Shown: positions 27,668 through 37,651, counted from the stretch's first letter. The stretch is DNA of 64,000 nt from Pseudomonas sp. Q2-TVG4-2 (GCF_013620795.1 NZ_LGLW01000001.1:372001-436000); one strand, 5' to 3'. Notes: generated by a model not told the origin, from the letters alone. Numbers and translations are program-made.

Positions 27668-30600
27668 TTATGCTGCGCGCTCTTCCTTCACCCGGAACCA
27701 GGCTGCATAAAGCGCCGGCAGGAACAACAGCGTCAATGCAGTCGCGACGATCAGGCCACCCATGATCGCCACCGCCATCGGTCCGAAGAACACGCTACGC
27801 GACAGTGGAATCATCGCCAGCACCGAAGCCAGGGCGGTCAGCACGATCGGCCGGAAGCGACGTACCGTAGCGTCGATGATGGCGTTGAAACGATCCTGCC
27901 CGGCGCCGATATCCTGCTCGATCTGGTCCACCAGAATCACCGAGTTGCGCATGATCATCCCTGATAGCGCGATGGTGCCGAGCATCGCGACGAAACCGAA
28001 CGGCTTGCCGAACAACAGCAGGAACAGCGCAACGCCAATCAGTCCCAGCGGCGCGGTAAGAAACACCATGGCCGAGCGAGAGAAGCTCTTGAGTTGAAGC
28101 ATTAGCAGGCTGACCACGACGATGACGAACAGCGGCATACCGGCATTCACCGAGGCCTGCCCCCGGCTGGAGTCCTCCACAGTCCCGCCGACTTCCAGCA
28201 GATAGCCACTGGGCAGGGCATCACGAATCTCGCTCAGCGTCGGCTCGATCTGCAGCACCAGCGAAGCCGGCTGCTGATCACCATAGATGTCGGCACGCAC
28301 CGTCACGGTTGGCAGGCGATTGCGGTGCCAGATCACGCCCTCCTCGAAGCCGTACTCCAGGGTGGCAACCTGCGACAACGGCACGCTGCGGCCGCTGGCG
28401 GTGGGAATCGCCAGGCTCGGTAGCATCGACAGCATCTCCCGCTCGCGGGCGGTGCCGCGTAGCAGGATCTCGATCAGCTCGTTGTCCTCACGGAACTGGC
28501 CGGCGGTGGTGCCGGTAAAAGTGCGCTTGAGGAAATTGGACAATTCGACCGTGCTCACCCCGAGAGCACGTGCGCGGTCCTGATCGACGTTCAGCCAGAC
28601 GGCCTTGCTCGGTTCCTGCCAGTCGAGATGTACGTTGGCTACGTAGGGGTTTTCACGCACCTTCGCCGCCACTTGACGCGCCAGCGTACGTACGACATCG
28701 ATGTGCTCGCCGGTCACGCGGAACTGCACCGGATAGCCCACTGGCGGGCCATTTTCCAGCCGACTGACGCGCCCACGCAGTGTTGGAAAGTCATCTCTCA
28801 GCCGTTCGATCAGCCAGCTGCGCAGGGCTTCGCGCTCCTCGATGTTGTTGGCCAGCACCACGATCTGGGCGAAACTGGTGGCAGGCAGCTGCTGATCCAG
28901 CGGTAGATAGAAACGCGGCGAACCGCTGCCGACATAGGCAACGTAATTGTCGATGCCGGCGCGCTTCTCGAGCATTTTCTCGAGGCGGTGCACCTCGGCT
29001 TCAGTGGCCTTGAGTGACACGCCTTCGGCCAGCTTCAGGTCGACCATCAGCTCCAGGCGACCTGAGGCCGGAAAGAACTGCTGCGGGACGATACGGAACA
29101 GTCCGATCGCGCCGACGAAGAGCAGCAGCGTCAGCACGATCACCGTCTTGCGCCGGTGCACACACCAACGAATCACGCGGCGCACGCGCTGGTAGAACGG
29201 GGTCGAATAAGGGTCGTGGCCTTGGTCGCTACCGCCGTGCTTCAGCGCGTGACGCTTGGCCAGATCCGGCAGCAATTTCTCGCCCAGCAGAGGAACGAAC
29301 ACGACCGCCGCGATCCAGGAGGCCACCAGCGCGATGGTCACCACCTGGAAGATCGAACGGGTGTACTCGCCGGTGCTCGATTGCGCAGTGGCGATCGGCA
29401 AAAAACCGGCAGCGGTAATGAGCGTACCGGTGAGCATTGGAAAGGCGGTACTGGTCCAGGCGTAACTGGCCGCTTTGAGCCGATCGAAGCCCTGCTCCAT
29501 CTTGATCGCCATCATCTCCACCGCGATGATCGCGTCATCTACCATCAGCCCGAGCGCCAGCACCAGCGCGCCCAGCGAGATCTTGTGCAGGCCGATGTCG
29601 AGGTAGTGCATGGTCGCGAAGGTCATCGCCAAGACCAACGGAATCGACAAGGCGACCACCAGTCCAGTGCGCACACCGAGCGAGAAGAAGCTCACCAGCA
29701 ACACGATTGCCAGTGCCTCGATCAGCACCCTCACGAATTCACCGACACTGTTTTTCACTGCCGCGGGCTGATCGGAGACCTTGCGCAACTCCATGCCAGC
29801 CGGCAGCTCCTGCTGCAGCCGGGCGAACTCGCCTTGCAGCGCCTCCCCCAGCATGAGGATGTCTCCGCCGGCCTTCATCGACACCGCCAGACCAATCGCC
29901 GGTTCACCCATGAAGCGCATGCGCGGCGCCGGCGGATCGTTGAAGCCACGATAGACGTCCGCGACGTCGCCAATACGGAAGGTGCTGCCGGCAACTCGGA
30001 TGGGGAAGTCGCGAATCTCCTTGACCGTCTCGAAGCTGCCGGTGACGCGCAATTGCACGCGATCGCTGGCGGTTTCGACGAAGCCGGCGGACATCACCGT
30101 GTTCTGCGCCTCGAGAGCCTGCTTGACCGCGTCAAGCGGCACGCCCAGATTCGCCAGTTTGACATTGGATAGTTCGATCCAGATTTTTTCGTCCTGTAGG
30201 CCGATCAGCTCGACCTTGCCAACGTTCTTGACCCGCTGCAGCTGCAACTGGATGCGGTCGGCGTAATCTTTGAGCACCGCGTAATCGAAGCCTTGCCCGG
30301 TCAAGGCGTAGATGTTGCCGAAGGTGGTACCGAATTCGTCATTGAAGAACGGTCCCTGGATGCCTGCCGGCAATGTGTGGCGAATGTCGCTGATCTTCTT
30401 GCGAATCTGATACCAGAGATCGGGAATCTGTTCGGAGCGCATCGAATCGCGCGCCATGAAGGTCACGTTCGATTCGCCCGGCCGCGAGAAGGAGACGATG
30501 CGCTCGTATTCGCCGGTTTCCATCAGCTTCTTTTCGATGCGTTCGGTGACCTGCCGGGAGACTTCCTCGGCGGTCGCGCCGGGCCACTGAGTCTGAATGA

Positions 30601-30742
30601 CCATAGCCTTGAAGGTAAACGGTGGATCCTCACTCTGACCAAGCTTGCTGTACGAAAGCGCACCCACCACTGCCATCAGCAGCATCAGATAAAGAACGAT
30701 CTGCCGGTTGCCCAGCGCCCAGGCGGAGAGATTGAAGCGCAT
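27668..30742 (-). CDS. RND efflux permease, HAE/AcrB type
   Basis: The 1024-residue product has the RND layout: one N-terminal membrane segment, a large periplasmic loop, six membrane segments, a second large loop, and five or six C-terminal membrane segments. The proton-relay acidic pair is seen in LGLMVDDAIIAVE, and SGEDPPF-like and PGATAEEVSRQV motifs typify the pore domain. It is preceded by its membrane-fusion partner on the same strand (5-base gap), with AGGAG before the ATG. No outer-membrane channel gene lies in the unit, so it must use one coded elsewhere. Substrate cannot be read from the sequence. Confidence 0.94.
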   Translation of the reverse strand: MRFNLSAWALGNRQIVLYLMLLMAVVGALSYSKLGQSEDPPFTFKAMVIQTQWPGATAEEVSRQVTERIEKKLMETGEYERIVSFSRPGESNVTFMARDSMRSEQIPDLWYQIRKKISDIRHTLPAGIQGPFFNDEFGTTFGNIYALTGQGFDYAVLKDYADRIQLQLQRVKNVGKVELIGLQDEKIWIELSNVKLANLGVPLDAVKQALEAQNTVMSAGFVETASDRVQLRVTGSFETVKEIRDFPIRVAGSTFRIGDVADVYRGFNDPPAPRMRFMGEPAIGLAVSMKAGGDILMLGEALQGEFARLQQELPAGMELRKVSDQPAAVKNSVGEFVRVLIEALAIVLLVSFFSLGVRTGLVVALSIPLVLAMTFATMHYLDIGLHKISLGALVLALGLMVDDAIIAVEMMAIKMEQGFDRLKAASYAWTSTAFPMLTGTLITAAGFLPIATAQSSTGEYTRSIFQVVTIALVASWIAAVVFVPLLGEKLLPDLAKRHALKHGGSDQGHDPYSTPFYQRVRRVIRWCVHRRKTVIVLTLLLFVGAIGLFRIVPQQFFPASGRLELMVDLKLAEGVSLKATEAEVHRLEKMLEKRAGIDNYVAYVGSGSPRFYLPLDQQLPATSFAQIVVLANNIEEREALRSWLIERLRDDFPTLRGRVSRLENGPPVGYPVQFRVTGEHIDVVRTLARQVAAKVRENPYVANVHLDWQEPSKAVWLNVDQDRARALGVSTVELSNFLKRTFTGTTAGQFREDNELIEILLRGTAREREMLSMLPSLAIPTASGRSVPLSQVATLEYGFEEGVIWHRNRLPTVTVRADIYGDQQPASLVLQIEPTLSEIRDALPSGYLLEVGGTVEDSSRGQASVNAGMPLFVIVVVSLLMLQLKSFSRSAMVFLTAPLGLIGVALFLLLFGKPFGFVAMLGTIALSGMIMRNSVILVDQIEQDIGAGQDRFNAIIDATVRRFRPIVLTALASVLAMIPLSRSVFFGPMAVAIMGGLIVATALTLLFLPALYAAWFRVKEERAA

Positions 30743-30747
30743 CTCGA

Positions 30748-31845
30748 TTACTCCTGAGCTGCTAGCACAACCGGACGGTTGTCACGATCGACCGCCCTCA
30801 CCGGCTGGTTCTCGTGGAGCATCTGCACGCCGGCCAGCACGACCCAGTCATCGGCTTGCAAGCCGTTGAGGATGGGCACCAGTGTTTCGCCAAAGGCACC
30901 GGTTTGCACGGTAACGCGCTCCAACGTGGAATCAACCTTCACGCGCCAGACGTAGGCATTGCCCTGCTCAGCGGTGACAGCGGAAAGCGGCACGGCCAGG
31001 GGCACCTCGCCGTTGCTGCGGATCGACACCAGCGCGCTCTGACCCAGCTCGGCAGGCACATCGGTATCGGCGAATGCGACACGCGCCGAATAGGTGCGCG
31101 ACTGCGGATCGGCAGCCGGCGACAGCTCGCGAATGTGGCCGGGATACTGCTTGCCCGGATGGGACCAGATTTCTACCGAGACCTTTTGGCCTACCGAATA
31201 GCGGCCCAGCGCCTGTTCCGGCAAGTTGATCGCCACCTCGCGTTCACCATCGGCGGCCAACACAAATGCGGTCTGGCCGGCGGCAACCACCTGCCCCACC
31301 TCGACTCGGCGCTGGGCGATCACCCCTTCGTGAGTGGCGCGCAGAATGGCATAGTCGACCTGGTTGTTCGCCACATCGAACTCCGCGCGCGCTTGCTTCA
31401 GACGCGCCTGGGCCGAGCGGAAGGCGTTTTCAGAGGAATCGAACTGCGAACGGCTGACCAGTTGCCGATCCATCAGCGTCTTGTAACGCTCATGCTCGGC
31501 CCGGGCGACCCGCAGGTTGGCTTCGGCAGCCGTCACCTGGGCACGGATACCCTCGAGCTGTAGCCGCACATCCTGGGGGTCGAGCTTGGCCAACGGTTGA
31601 TCCTTGCTTACCCGCTCGCCAGCTTCGACCATGCGCTCAGTTACCTTCCCGCCGATTCGGAACGCCAGTTCGGGTTCGTAACGCGCGTGCACCTCTCCCG
31701 GATAGCTCTCGAACGCCTCGCTGGCCGGCTGCGGCTGAACGACCATCACGGGCCTATCCGAAACCTGCGCGGGCTCGCCATTGCCGCAGCCGGCAAGCAG
31801 GGCGAGACCTATGACACCGAAGAAAGCTAGGGCATGTCGGAACAC
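30748..31845 (-). CDS. RND efflux membrane-fusion lipoprotein
   Basis: The 365-residue product starts at a GTG, has a lipoprotein signal with lipobox LLAGC (Cys20), and the usual barrel-sandwich and coiled-coil order: a biotinyl-lipoyl half near ELAFRIGGKVTERMVEAGERV, a helical hairpin about residues 95-165, and a beta-barrel with SPAADPQSRTYSARV. It links the RND permease encoded 5 bases downstream to an outer-membrane channel. The divergent TetR gene, 95 bases away, probably represses both. Confidence 0.93.
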   Translation of the reverse strand: MFRHALAFFGVIGLALLAGCGNGEPAQVSDRPVMVVQPQPASEAFESYPGEVHARYEPELAFRIGGKVTERMVEAGERVSKDQPLAKLDPQDVRLQLEGIRAQVTAAEANLRVARAEHERYKTLMDRQLVSRSQFDSSENAFRSAQARLKQARAEFDVANNQVDYAILRATHEGVIAQRRVEVGQVVAAGQTAFVLAADGEREVAINLPEQALGRYSVGQKVSVEIWSHPGKQYPGHIRELSPAADPQSRTYSARVAFADTDVPAELGQSALVSIRSNGEVPLAVPLSAVTAEQGNAYVWRVKVDSTLERVTVQTGAFGETLVPILNGLQADDWVVLAGVQMLHENQPVRAVDRDNRPVVLAAQE

Positions 31846-31884
31846 GTTCGAATCTCTCTCTGTCGCAGGAAGGGTTCTAATACT

Positions 31885-31900
31885 TATACTGCGCGGTATA
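31885..31900. promoter_or_regulatory. Operator-like inverted repeat between RND operon and tetR gene
   Basis: TATACTGCGCGGTATA reads as TATAC and GTATA arms around a GCGC centre, with one mismatched pair (T/G) in 16 bases. It sits in the 95-base gap between the efflux operon and its divergent TetR-family gene, so it is the most likely repressor-binding site. Confidence 0.6.
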
Positions 31901-31940
31901 GTAAAAATACCGAACTCACCAGTCTAGTATTAAAACGCAC

Positions 31941-32585
31941 ATGGCAAAGAACCCACCCGCATCCTCTGGCCCAGGCCGTCCGAAGGATCCCGCCAAGCGC
32001 GAAGCCATCCTGATGGCCGCTCAGGTGCTGTTTCTCAACAATGGTTACGAAGGCAGCAGCATGGATGCCATCGCGGCCGAAGCTGGTGTCTCGAAGCTCA
32101 CGCTGTATAGCCACTTCAAGGACAAGGAGGCGCTGTTCGGCGAGGCGGTGAAGACCACTTGCGAAACACGACTGCCACGCAAGCTGTTCGTGCTCGAAGA
32201 TGGTTGCTCGATCAGGGAGGCGCTGCTCGACGTCGGTCATGCGTTCCAGGCGCTGGTCAACAGTCCGGAGTCCATCGGTTTGCACCGCGTCATGGTGGCC
32301 ATGGCGACGCAGAATCCCGCGCTGTCACGCATGTTCTTCGATGCCGGTCCGCAGCGCTTACTGTTGGATCTGGAACAACTGATCGTCCAGGCGAACCAGC
32401 GCGGCATGCTGCGTGCGGACGAACCCATGCGCGCGGCAGAGCACTTCTGCTCGTTGATCAAGGGCGCTGCGCATTTCCGCTTGCTGATCGGCTACGCAGA
32501 GCTACCCGATTTCGAAGAATCGGCCAGACACGTGCAGGACTGCATCGTTCTCTTCATGCGCGCCTATGGCACCTCGACACCGTGA
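31941..32585 (+). CDS. TetR family regulator of the RND operon
   Basis: The 214-residue product opens with GPGRPKDPAKREAILMAA and a helix-turn-helix (SSMDAIAAEAGVSKLTLYSHF, residues 37-57), then a TetR C-terminal domain of the AcrR type (AEHFCSLIKGAAHFRLLIGY). It is divergent from the RND efflux genes and should repress them. No strong Shine-Dalgarno is visible before the ATG, so it may be weakly translated. It ends 142 bases before dgt, which converges on it. Confidence 0.92.
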   Translation: MAKNPPASSGPGRPKDPAKREAILMAAQVLFLNNGYEGSSMDAIAAEAGVSKLTLYSHFKDKEALFGEAVKTTCETRLPRKLFVLEDGCSIREALLDVGHAFQALVNSPESIGLHRVMVAMATQNPALSRMFFDAGPQRLLLDLEQLIVQANQRGMLRADEPMRAAEHFCSLIKGAAHFRLLIGYAELPDFEESARHVQDCIVLFMRAYGTSTP

Positions 32586-32727
32586 CGGACTGAGCCAGGA
32601 CGAGTTCGACTCGATCAACGATCGCACCGCATGCGACATCAAAGAGCCAATTGCGCGCAGGCAGACCTCGACGGCACCTGCGCTGCAAGCGAAACAGCGC
32701 GCTGTAGAAAAGCGCCCGGAAATTCGA

Positions 32728-34224
32728 CTACAGCGCCGACAAGGTGCGGAACTCGTCCTGGGCCAGCTGATCAGTCATGCCGCTGACGAAGTCCTGCAGC
32801 ATTCGGCAACGGTAATAGAACTCCCACAGCGGCCAGTCGGGCGTGCCCTCAGCGTGCCCTTTCATCGCCTCGTGGTAGGCCTTGATCAGCTGGCTAGGCA
32901 ACCGCCGGGCAAGCATCTGCAGGTGTGGCTCGCTGCGACAGCCCCCTTCGGTCAAGGCCTGGAACGTCGCCGGAGCCACGCGCAGCAGCGGTGCGTAGGT
33001 GTCCAGCAATCCCTGGAGGATTCGGTATCCCTGCAGCTGCAACGTTTCCACTTCGCGATGGCAGAAGACTCGGTCCATCGCCACGTCCTTGAATGTTTGC
33101 ACGATGGCGTTGGGTAGGCTGGCATCTTCGAGCAGTGCCCGGTCCAGGGTGCCGTGATACACCGCCTCGATGTTTTCGATGAACTGCTGCGCCGCGTGCT
33201 GCACCAGCGGGTGGACCAGATTCACCCGCAACCAAATGAAGAACTCGCCAACCTTGTTGATCGGTTCTTTCTCTGCACGCGATTCGGCATAGTCAACCAT
33301 GCTGCGAAAGCTGCGGCCGGCTGCCGCAATCGGCTCGTCTGGCGAGCCGTGCTCGGCAAACTTGGCCAGCAACAATTGCGACAGCTGCTCGATAGTGAAG
33401 ATACCCTTCTCCACCGAATCCTCGATATCCGCCAGGCAATAGGCGATGTCGTCCGCCGCCTCCATGATGTAGGCAACCGGATGGCGGGTACCGGGTTGCA
33501 GGTCCAACGCCTTTCGCAGGTCGGTGACGAAAGGTTCTTCGGACAGATAGAAGCCCGGTTTCTTATGCAGGTAGGCGCCAGCCGTGCCCTTTGCCGGCTT
33601 CGGCGCGTAGGCAGCACGGACATACTTGAGCAGGCCCGCTGTCTGGGTATAGGTCAGGTTCAGCCGCAATAGGTTGACCACCAGACGAATAGCCTGGGCG
33701 TTGCCTTCAAATTGCTTGAGATCGGCCAGCATACGGTTGCGTAGCGCTGCATCGCCCTGTCCTGCCGGTACGGCGGCCTCGAACAAGGCCTCCAGTTTGC
33801 CGCCGAACCATTCACCGATGGCGAACTCGCCAAAATGGCCGAAGGGGGGATTGCCGATGTCATGCATCAAGCAGGTCATCTCGACCAGGCTCTCCAGCGC
33901 GCCCTCGAGCCCATCAAGCCCATACTCGCCAGCCTTGTTGCCGAGCTGCTTGTATAGCGTGCGAACGATGAAACGACCGGTCTGCTGCACTTCCAGCGAG
34001 TGGGTCAAACGGCTGCGCACCGCCGCATTGCGCTCCAGTGGAAACACCTGAGTCTTCTGCTGCAGCCGACGCACGGCAGCGGAGTGGATGATGCGGCCAC
34101 GGTCGCTTTCGAGCTGATCGATGACGAGTGGCAGGTCGCCCTCGGACGCCTTCAGCCCAGCCTCCACACGACCATAGGGCCGCTGACGGGAGATCTTGTC
34201 CTTGAAATTGACAGGCCGGGGCAT
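32728..34224 (-). CDS. dgt: Deoxyguanosinetriphosphate triphosphohydrolase
   Basis: The 498-residue product is an HD-domain dGTPase that cuts dGTP to deoxyguanosine and triphosphate. The metal-binding pattern is visible: His in RLTHSLEV, the HD pair in CLMHDIGNPPFGHFGE, and Asp in MEAADDIAYCLADIEDSVE. Its length and MPRPVNFKDKISRQRPYG start agree with Pseudomonas Dgt. Some dGTPases limit phage DNA synthesis. This one has no visible defence partner, so a dNTP housekeeping role is more likely. Confidence 0.93.
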   Translation of the reverse strand: MPRPVNFKDKISRQRPYGRVEAGLKASEGDLPLVIDQLESDRGRIIHSAAVRRLQQKTQVFPLERNAAVRSRLTHSLEVQQTGRFIVRTLYKQLGNKAGEYGLDGLEGALESLVEMTCLMHDIGNPPFGHFGEFAIGEWFGGKLEALFEAAVPAGQGDAALRNRMLADLKQFEGNAQAIRLVVNLLRLNLTYTQTAGLLKYVRAAYAPKPAKGTAGAYLHKKPGFYLSEEPFVTDLRKALDLQPGTRHPVAYIMEAADDIAYCLADIEDSVEKGIFTIEQLSQLLLAKFAEHGSPDEPIAAAGRSFRSMVDYAESRAEKEPINKVGEFFIWLRVNLVHPLVQHAAQQFIENIEAVYHGTLDRALLEDASLPNAIVQTFKDVAMDRVFCHREVETLQLQGYRILQGLLDTYAPLLRVAPATFQALTEGGCRSEPHLQMLARRLPSQLIKAYHEAMKGHAEGTPDWPLWEFYYRCRMLQDFVSGMTDQLAQDEFRTLSAL

Positions 34225-34348
34225 GAATCGCGCTCGCTGGTGAAAAGAACCGCGAGCCTAGCGCGGCCCGCCGGCTTTACCAAGACCGCCGTACGCCACG
34301 TCGGACTCTGTGGACTAGAATTGGCCGCCCAACCATGAGTGAAGCACC

Positions 34349-34537
34349 ATGAACCGGTCCGAATATCACCAACAACATGCCGAGCGAGCGACTGCCGAAG
34401 CACGACGGCTACTCGAACAGCAATCGGCACTGGGCGCGCGCTGGCTGGCCTGGGTCGCCGCAGAGCTGTATCAGCTCAGCCCGCCGGAATACGCCGCGAT
34501 GGTTCGCCGCGAGCTGGCCCACCTCAATGAACGTTGA
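34349..34537 (+). CDS. Short conserved-looking protein upstream of MOSC gene
   Basis: The 62-residue product is compact, charged and mainly helical, with no signal peptide. It contains LLEQQSALGARWLAWVAAELY and ends AHLNER. The gene overlaps the start of the MOSC gene by 4 bases (TTGA), which argues that it is real and co-translated. I recognise no domain. It may be a small adaptor of the MOSC protein or unrelated. Its promoter lies in the 124 bases shared with dgt. Confidence 0.6.
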   Translation: MNRSEYHQQHAERATAEARRLLEQQSALGARWLAWVAAELYQLSPPEYAAMVRRELAHLNER

Positions 34538-35244
34538 AGCTCCAGCGCTTTTCGCAGCAGGTATACACCATGCAGTGGCCGGTTGAAGGTCCCTTTCTGC
34601 GCAACCAGTTGTCACGCCTGCCTGGCACTGAAAAACCTTCGGCTATCGACAAGCGGCTCGCACGGATACCGGTCTGGCTCGATATCGAAGGTCTGCATGG
34701 TGACCGGGTTGCAGATCGTCGGTTTCACGGCGGACCGGATCGCAGCCTCTGCCACTACCCAGCCGAACACTACGTTCATTGGCGCAGCCTGTATCCGCAC
34801 CGGCCGTTCGGTCCGGCCGCCTTCGGTGAGAATATCTCCACGCTGGGCATTGACGAACATCAGGTGTGCATCGGCGATCGCTTCCGCTGGGGCGAAGCAT
34901 TGATCGAAGTGAGCCAGCCGCGCTCGCCGTGCGCCAATCTTGACCGATGCCACGATGCGCGCGGCCTCGCACGACAGCTGGCAAGAAGCGGCAGGACCGG
35001 CTGGCTATACCGCACTCTCGAATCCGGCAAGATCGCCATCGGCGCCGCGCTGTGCCTGGTCGAGCGCCCCTACCCGACCATCAACGTAGCGCATCTCTGG
35101 CACAGCTACATCGATGACGCCACCGCGAACAGTGAACTGGCCCGGCTCGCTGAGCTTGAGCCATTGGCATTTGAATACCGCAAGCGCTTCCGCCAGCGCC
35201 TCGATGCGAAGCGCAACCGTCGAGACCAGGGCACTCTGTTCTGA
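34534..35244 (+). CDS. MOSC domain protein, YiiM-like
   Basis: The 236-residue product matches YiiM-like MOSC proteins: LDIEGLHGDRVADRRFHGGPDRSLCHYPAEHY, FGENISTLG and VSQPRSPCANL, whose Cys is thought to bind the molybdenum cofactor or hydroxylated base analogues. Such proteins reduce N-hydroxylated compounds with an electron partner. The start is a TTG at 34534 overlapping the upstream small gene; the first ATG (34570) would drop a VYT segment that looks family-like. A C-terminal helical segment follows. Confidence 0.88.
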   Translation: MKLQRFSQQVYTMQWPVEGPFLRNQLSRLPGTEKPSAIDKRLARIPVWLDIEGLHGDRVADRRFHGGPDRSLCHYPAEHYVHWRSLYPHRPFGPAAFGENISTLGIDEHQVCIGDRFRWGEALIEVSQPRSPCANLDRCHDARGLARQLARSGRTGWLYRTLESGKIAIGAALCLVERPYPTINVAHLWHSYIDDATANSELARLAELEPLAFEYRKRFRQRLDAKRNRRDQGTLF

Positions 35245-35342
35245 CCTGTCGGCGGTGACAGCCCTCGTACCGCCTGGCCATCAAGCAATACGCGAAAAAC
35301 AATACTCCTGGGCGGAACATTCCAAGTCATCTGACAACCTCC

Positions 35343-35369
35343 TAAAGAATTAGCCAATTGCGCCGATGA
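35343..35369 (+). promoter_or_regulatory. Sigma-28 (FliA) promoter of the chemoreceptor gene
   Basis: TAAAGAAT, then 11 bases, then GCCGATGA. The consensus is TAAAGTTT-N11-GCCGATAA, so spacing is exact, and 14 of 16 conserved bases should match. It lies 49 bases upstream of the chemoreceptor start codon. This ties the gene to the flagellar and chemotaxis regulon. Confidence 0.82.
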
Positions 35370-35417
35370 GATCCTACAACCAACATCGACTTTCCCTTAC
35401 CGGCCCAAGGCATAACA

Positions 35418-37340
35418 ATGAAAAATCTTCAGGTCCGCCACAAGTTGGCTTTAGGCTTCGCCTCCGTCCTGCTGCTGACCATATGCGTCGCCGCTATCGG
35501 CGTGTTCAGCATGGATGCGCTCATCTCCCGCAGCGACAAGGCACAAACGGCAGAAAGTCTTCTCAACGAAGCCAACGAGATCCGCTACGCGCAGGTACGC
35601 TTCGAGGAACGAGGCGATGCCAAATATGTCAGCCAGGTTGATAACGCGGTGGCAAACATCATCCGGATCGTTGAGCAGCGGAAGTCCAGCTTTTCCGAAC
35701 CGCGGGACCGTAGCGATATGGAAGCTATCGCCAACGAAGCGCTCAGCTACCAGAGCGCATTCCGGAAACTGGTGGCTCTGCGCGAGCGGAAGAAACAGAC
35801 CCGCGCCAACTGGGTCAACACCGGTAATGCCACCGATAAGCTGATTGGCGATCTGGAACTTCGCTGGAACGGCGTACCGGGCAATCCCGTGCTGCACCAG
35901 AGCAGCGACATTGCCAATATCGCTCTGCTGACAACGGTGCTCTCCAAACAGAACCGCCTGCTGCGCTATACCGTCCGCGGCTATTTGATGGATGAATCCA
36001 AGGAAAGCTTGCAGGCGCTCAACCAGCAGTTCGATAACCTAAATGCAGCCATCGAGCCGCTGGAAAGGGAGCTGATCGGTCCACAGGCCGAGAGCCTGAA
36101 GGTTCTCAAGACCAGCGCGAATGAATACGTCGAACTGGTGAAAAAACTGCCGCCAATCGTCGACGCGCAGCAGCAGGCTCGCTTGGCCATGGAGGCGATC
36201 TTCAGCAAGTTGTACGGTCATGCTCAAGGCATCATCGCCGGTCAGACGGAAAAGCGTACGAACGACGCCCGGACGACGAAACTACAAGTCGTCGGCATCA
36301 CCCTGCTTGCGATCGTACTCGGCGTGATGGTCAGCGCTCTGATGGTTCGCCAGATCACCCTTCCACTCGATCAGGCCGTACGCCTCGCCGAGCGTATCGG
36401 CGCCGGTGACATGACCGGGCAAGAAGCCGGAAAACGCACTGATGAGTTCGGCCGACTGCTCAAGGCGATGGACAGCACACGCCGCAATCTACAACAGCTG
36501 ATCGGCCATATCGGTGGCATCACTACCCAATTGGCAACTGCCTCCGACGAGCTGTCAACCGTTACCGAACAGACCAGCGCTGGCGTCAACAGGCAGCGAC
36601 AGGAAACCGATCAGGTCGCCACGGCCATGCATGAAATGACTGCCACAGTGCAGGAAGTAGCGCGCAATGCCGAAGACGCATCGGGCGCAGCCAAACGCGC
36701 GGATGAGCAAGCAACCAAAGGTAACGCCGTGGTGCGACGCGCATTGGCGCAGATCGACCGCCTCTCTGGCGAGGTCAACTCATCGGCCGAGGCCATGACC
36801 CAACTGAACCAAGAGACCGATGGCATCAGCACCGTGCTCACCGTCATCAACGGTATCGCTGAACAAACCAATTTGTTGGCGCTCAATGCGGCCATCGAAG
36901 CCGCGCGAGCCGGTGAAGCGGGCCGAGGTTTTGCCGTGGTAGCGGACGAGGTGCGCAGCTTGGCGCAACGCACGCAGCAATCGACTGCGCAGATCGAGGA
37001 ACTCATCGGCAACCTGCAGAAGGGAGCACGCAACGCCTCAGGCATGATGAACAGTAGCAGCGGCCTTGCCATTGAGACCGTCGTGTTGGCTCGGGACGTC
37101 GAGCAGGAGCTACAGGCGATCACTGAGACGGTGTCGATCATCCAGGCGATGAACCTGCAGATTGCCACCGCCGCAGAGCAGCAGAGTTCAGTTGCTGAAG
37201 AAATCAATCGCAGCGTGCTCAGCGTGCGTGACGTTGCCGACCAGTCTGCCGAAGCGGCCCGGGAGACCGCCACGTCCACCGCCGAGTTGGCTCGCCTGGG
37301 CAACGAACTTCAAATGCTGATCAGCCGGTTCAGGGTGTGA
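35418..37340 (+). CDS. Methyl-accepting chemotaxis protein with large helical ligand domain
   Basis: The 640-residue product has a first membrane segment (about 10-30), a long periplasmic helical domain (about 31-287), a second membrane segment (about 289-310), HAMP, and a signalling hairpin with [23 protein letters not shown] and [13 protein letters not shown]. The length and lack of beta pattern in the sensor point to an HBM (double four-helix bundle) domain, as in Pseudomonas McpS, which senses organic acids. The ligand is not readable. A sigma-28 promoter precedes it. No C-terminal CheR-binding pentapeptide is seen. Confidence 0.92.
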   Translation: MKNLQVRHKLALGFASVLLLTICVAAIGVFSMDALISRSDKAQTAESLLNEANEIRYAQVRFEERGDAKYVSQVDNAVANIIRIVEQRKSSFSEPRDRSDMEAIANEALSYQSAFRKLVALRERKKQTRANWVNTGNATDKLIGDLELRWNGVPGNPVLHQSSDIANIALLTTVLSKQNRLLRYTVRGYLMDESKESLQALNQQFDNLNAAIEPLERELIGPQAESLKVLKTSANEYVELVKKLPPIVDAQQQARLAMEAIFSKLYGHAQGIIAGQTEKRTNDARTTKLQVVGITLLAIVLGVMVSALMVRQITLPLDQAVRLAERIGAGDMTGQEAGKRTDEFGRLLKAMDSTRRNLQQLIGHIGGITTQLATASDELSTVTEQTSAGVNRQRQETDQVATAMHEMTATVQEVARNAEDASGAAKRADEQATKGNAVVRRALAQIDRLSGEVNSSAEAMTQLNQETDGISTVLTVINGIAEQTNLLALNAAIEAARAGEAGRGFAVVADEVRSLAQRTQQSTAQIEELIGNLQKGARNASGMMNSSSGLAIETVVLARDVEQELQAITETVSIIQAMNLQIATAAEQQSSVAEEINRSVLSVRDVADQSAEAARETATSTAELARLGNELQMLISRFRV

Positions 37341-37519
37341 CGGCACCCGCTCCGCAGGGCTTGGCCGCGGCGTAAAGTGGTGCTATCCAGCCCCGACAAT
37401 CAGGCGTAGTCTCAACGACGTCCTATCTCGAATCTCCTACGCTCACTCCGAGGTGCACTGGCACAGAGCAGACCAACGCAGGGATGCATAACCCAGCCAT
37501 CAATCCGCGAGGCGACATC

Positions 37520-37651
37520 ATGAGCAAAGGTATGGATACAAAGAAAAATGCGAAAAAGAAACCGCTAAAGACCGCGCAGGAAAAACGCGTGGCCAAACGA
37601 GAGAAAGCCAACGGAGCGACACCTCTATTGGGCAGCCACGCTGCCCGCTGA
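37520..37651 (+). CDS. Small basic Lys-rich protein, 43 residues
   Basis: The product reads MSKGMDTKKNAKKKPLKTAQ and continues with a highly basic helix (EKRVAKREKANG), then a short neutral tail. I recall near-identical short MSKGMD-KK proteins in many Pseudomonas genomes, which is why I treat it as real although only 43 residues long. GGCGAC precedes the ATG weakly, with GAGG slightly further up. A hairpin terminator follows 15 bases after the stop. Function is unknown; an RNA- or DNA-binding or ribosome-related role would fit its charge. Confidence 0.72.
   Translation: MSKGMDTKKNAKKKPLKTAQEKRVAKREKANGATPLLGSHAAR

Noticed and set aside
29156..30172. 338-codon plus-strand frame antisense to the RND permease
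   Set aside because: Full overlap with an unambiguous RND protein and low-complexity His/Arg/Gln-rich translation.
32728..34224. dgt as part of an anti-phage island
   Set aside because: dGTPases can defend against phages, but this one is the usual Pseudomonas type with no defence partner beside it; the HAM1-SIR2 pair is 7 kb away with unrelated genes between.
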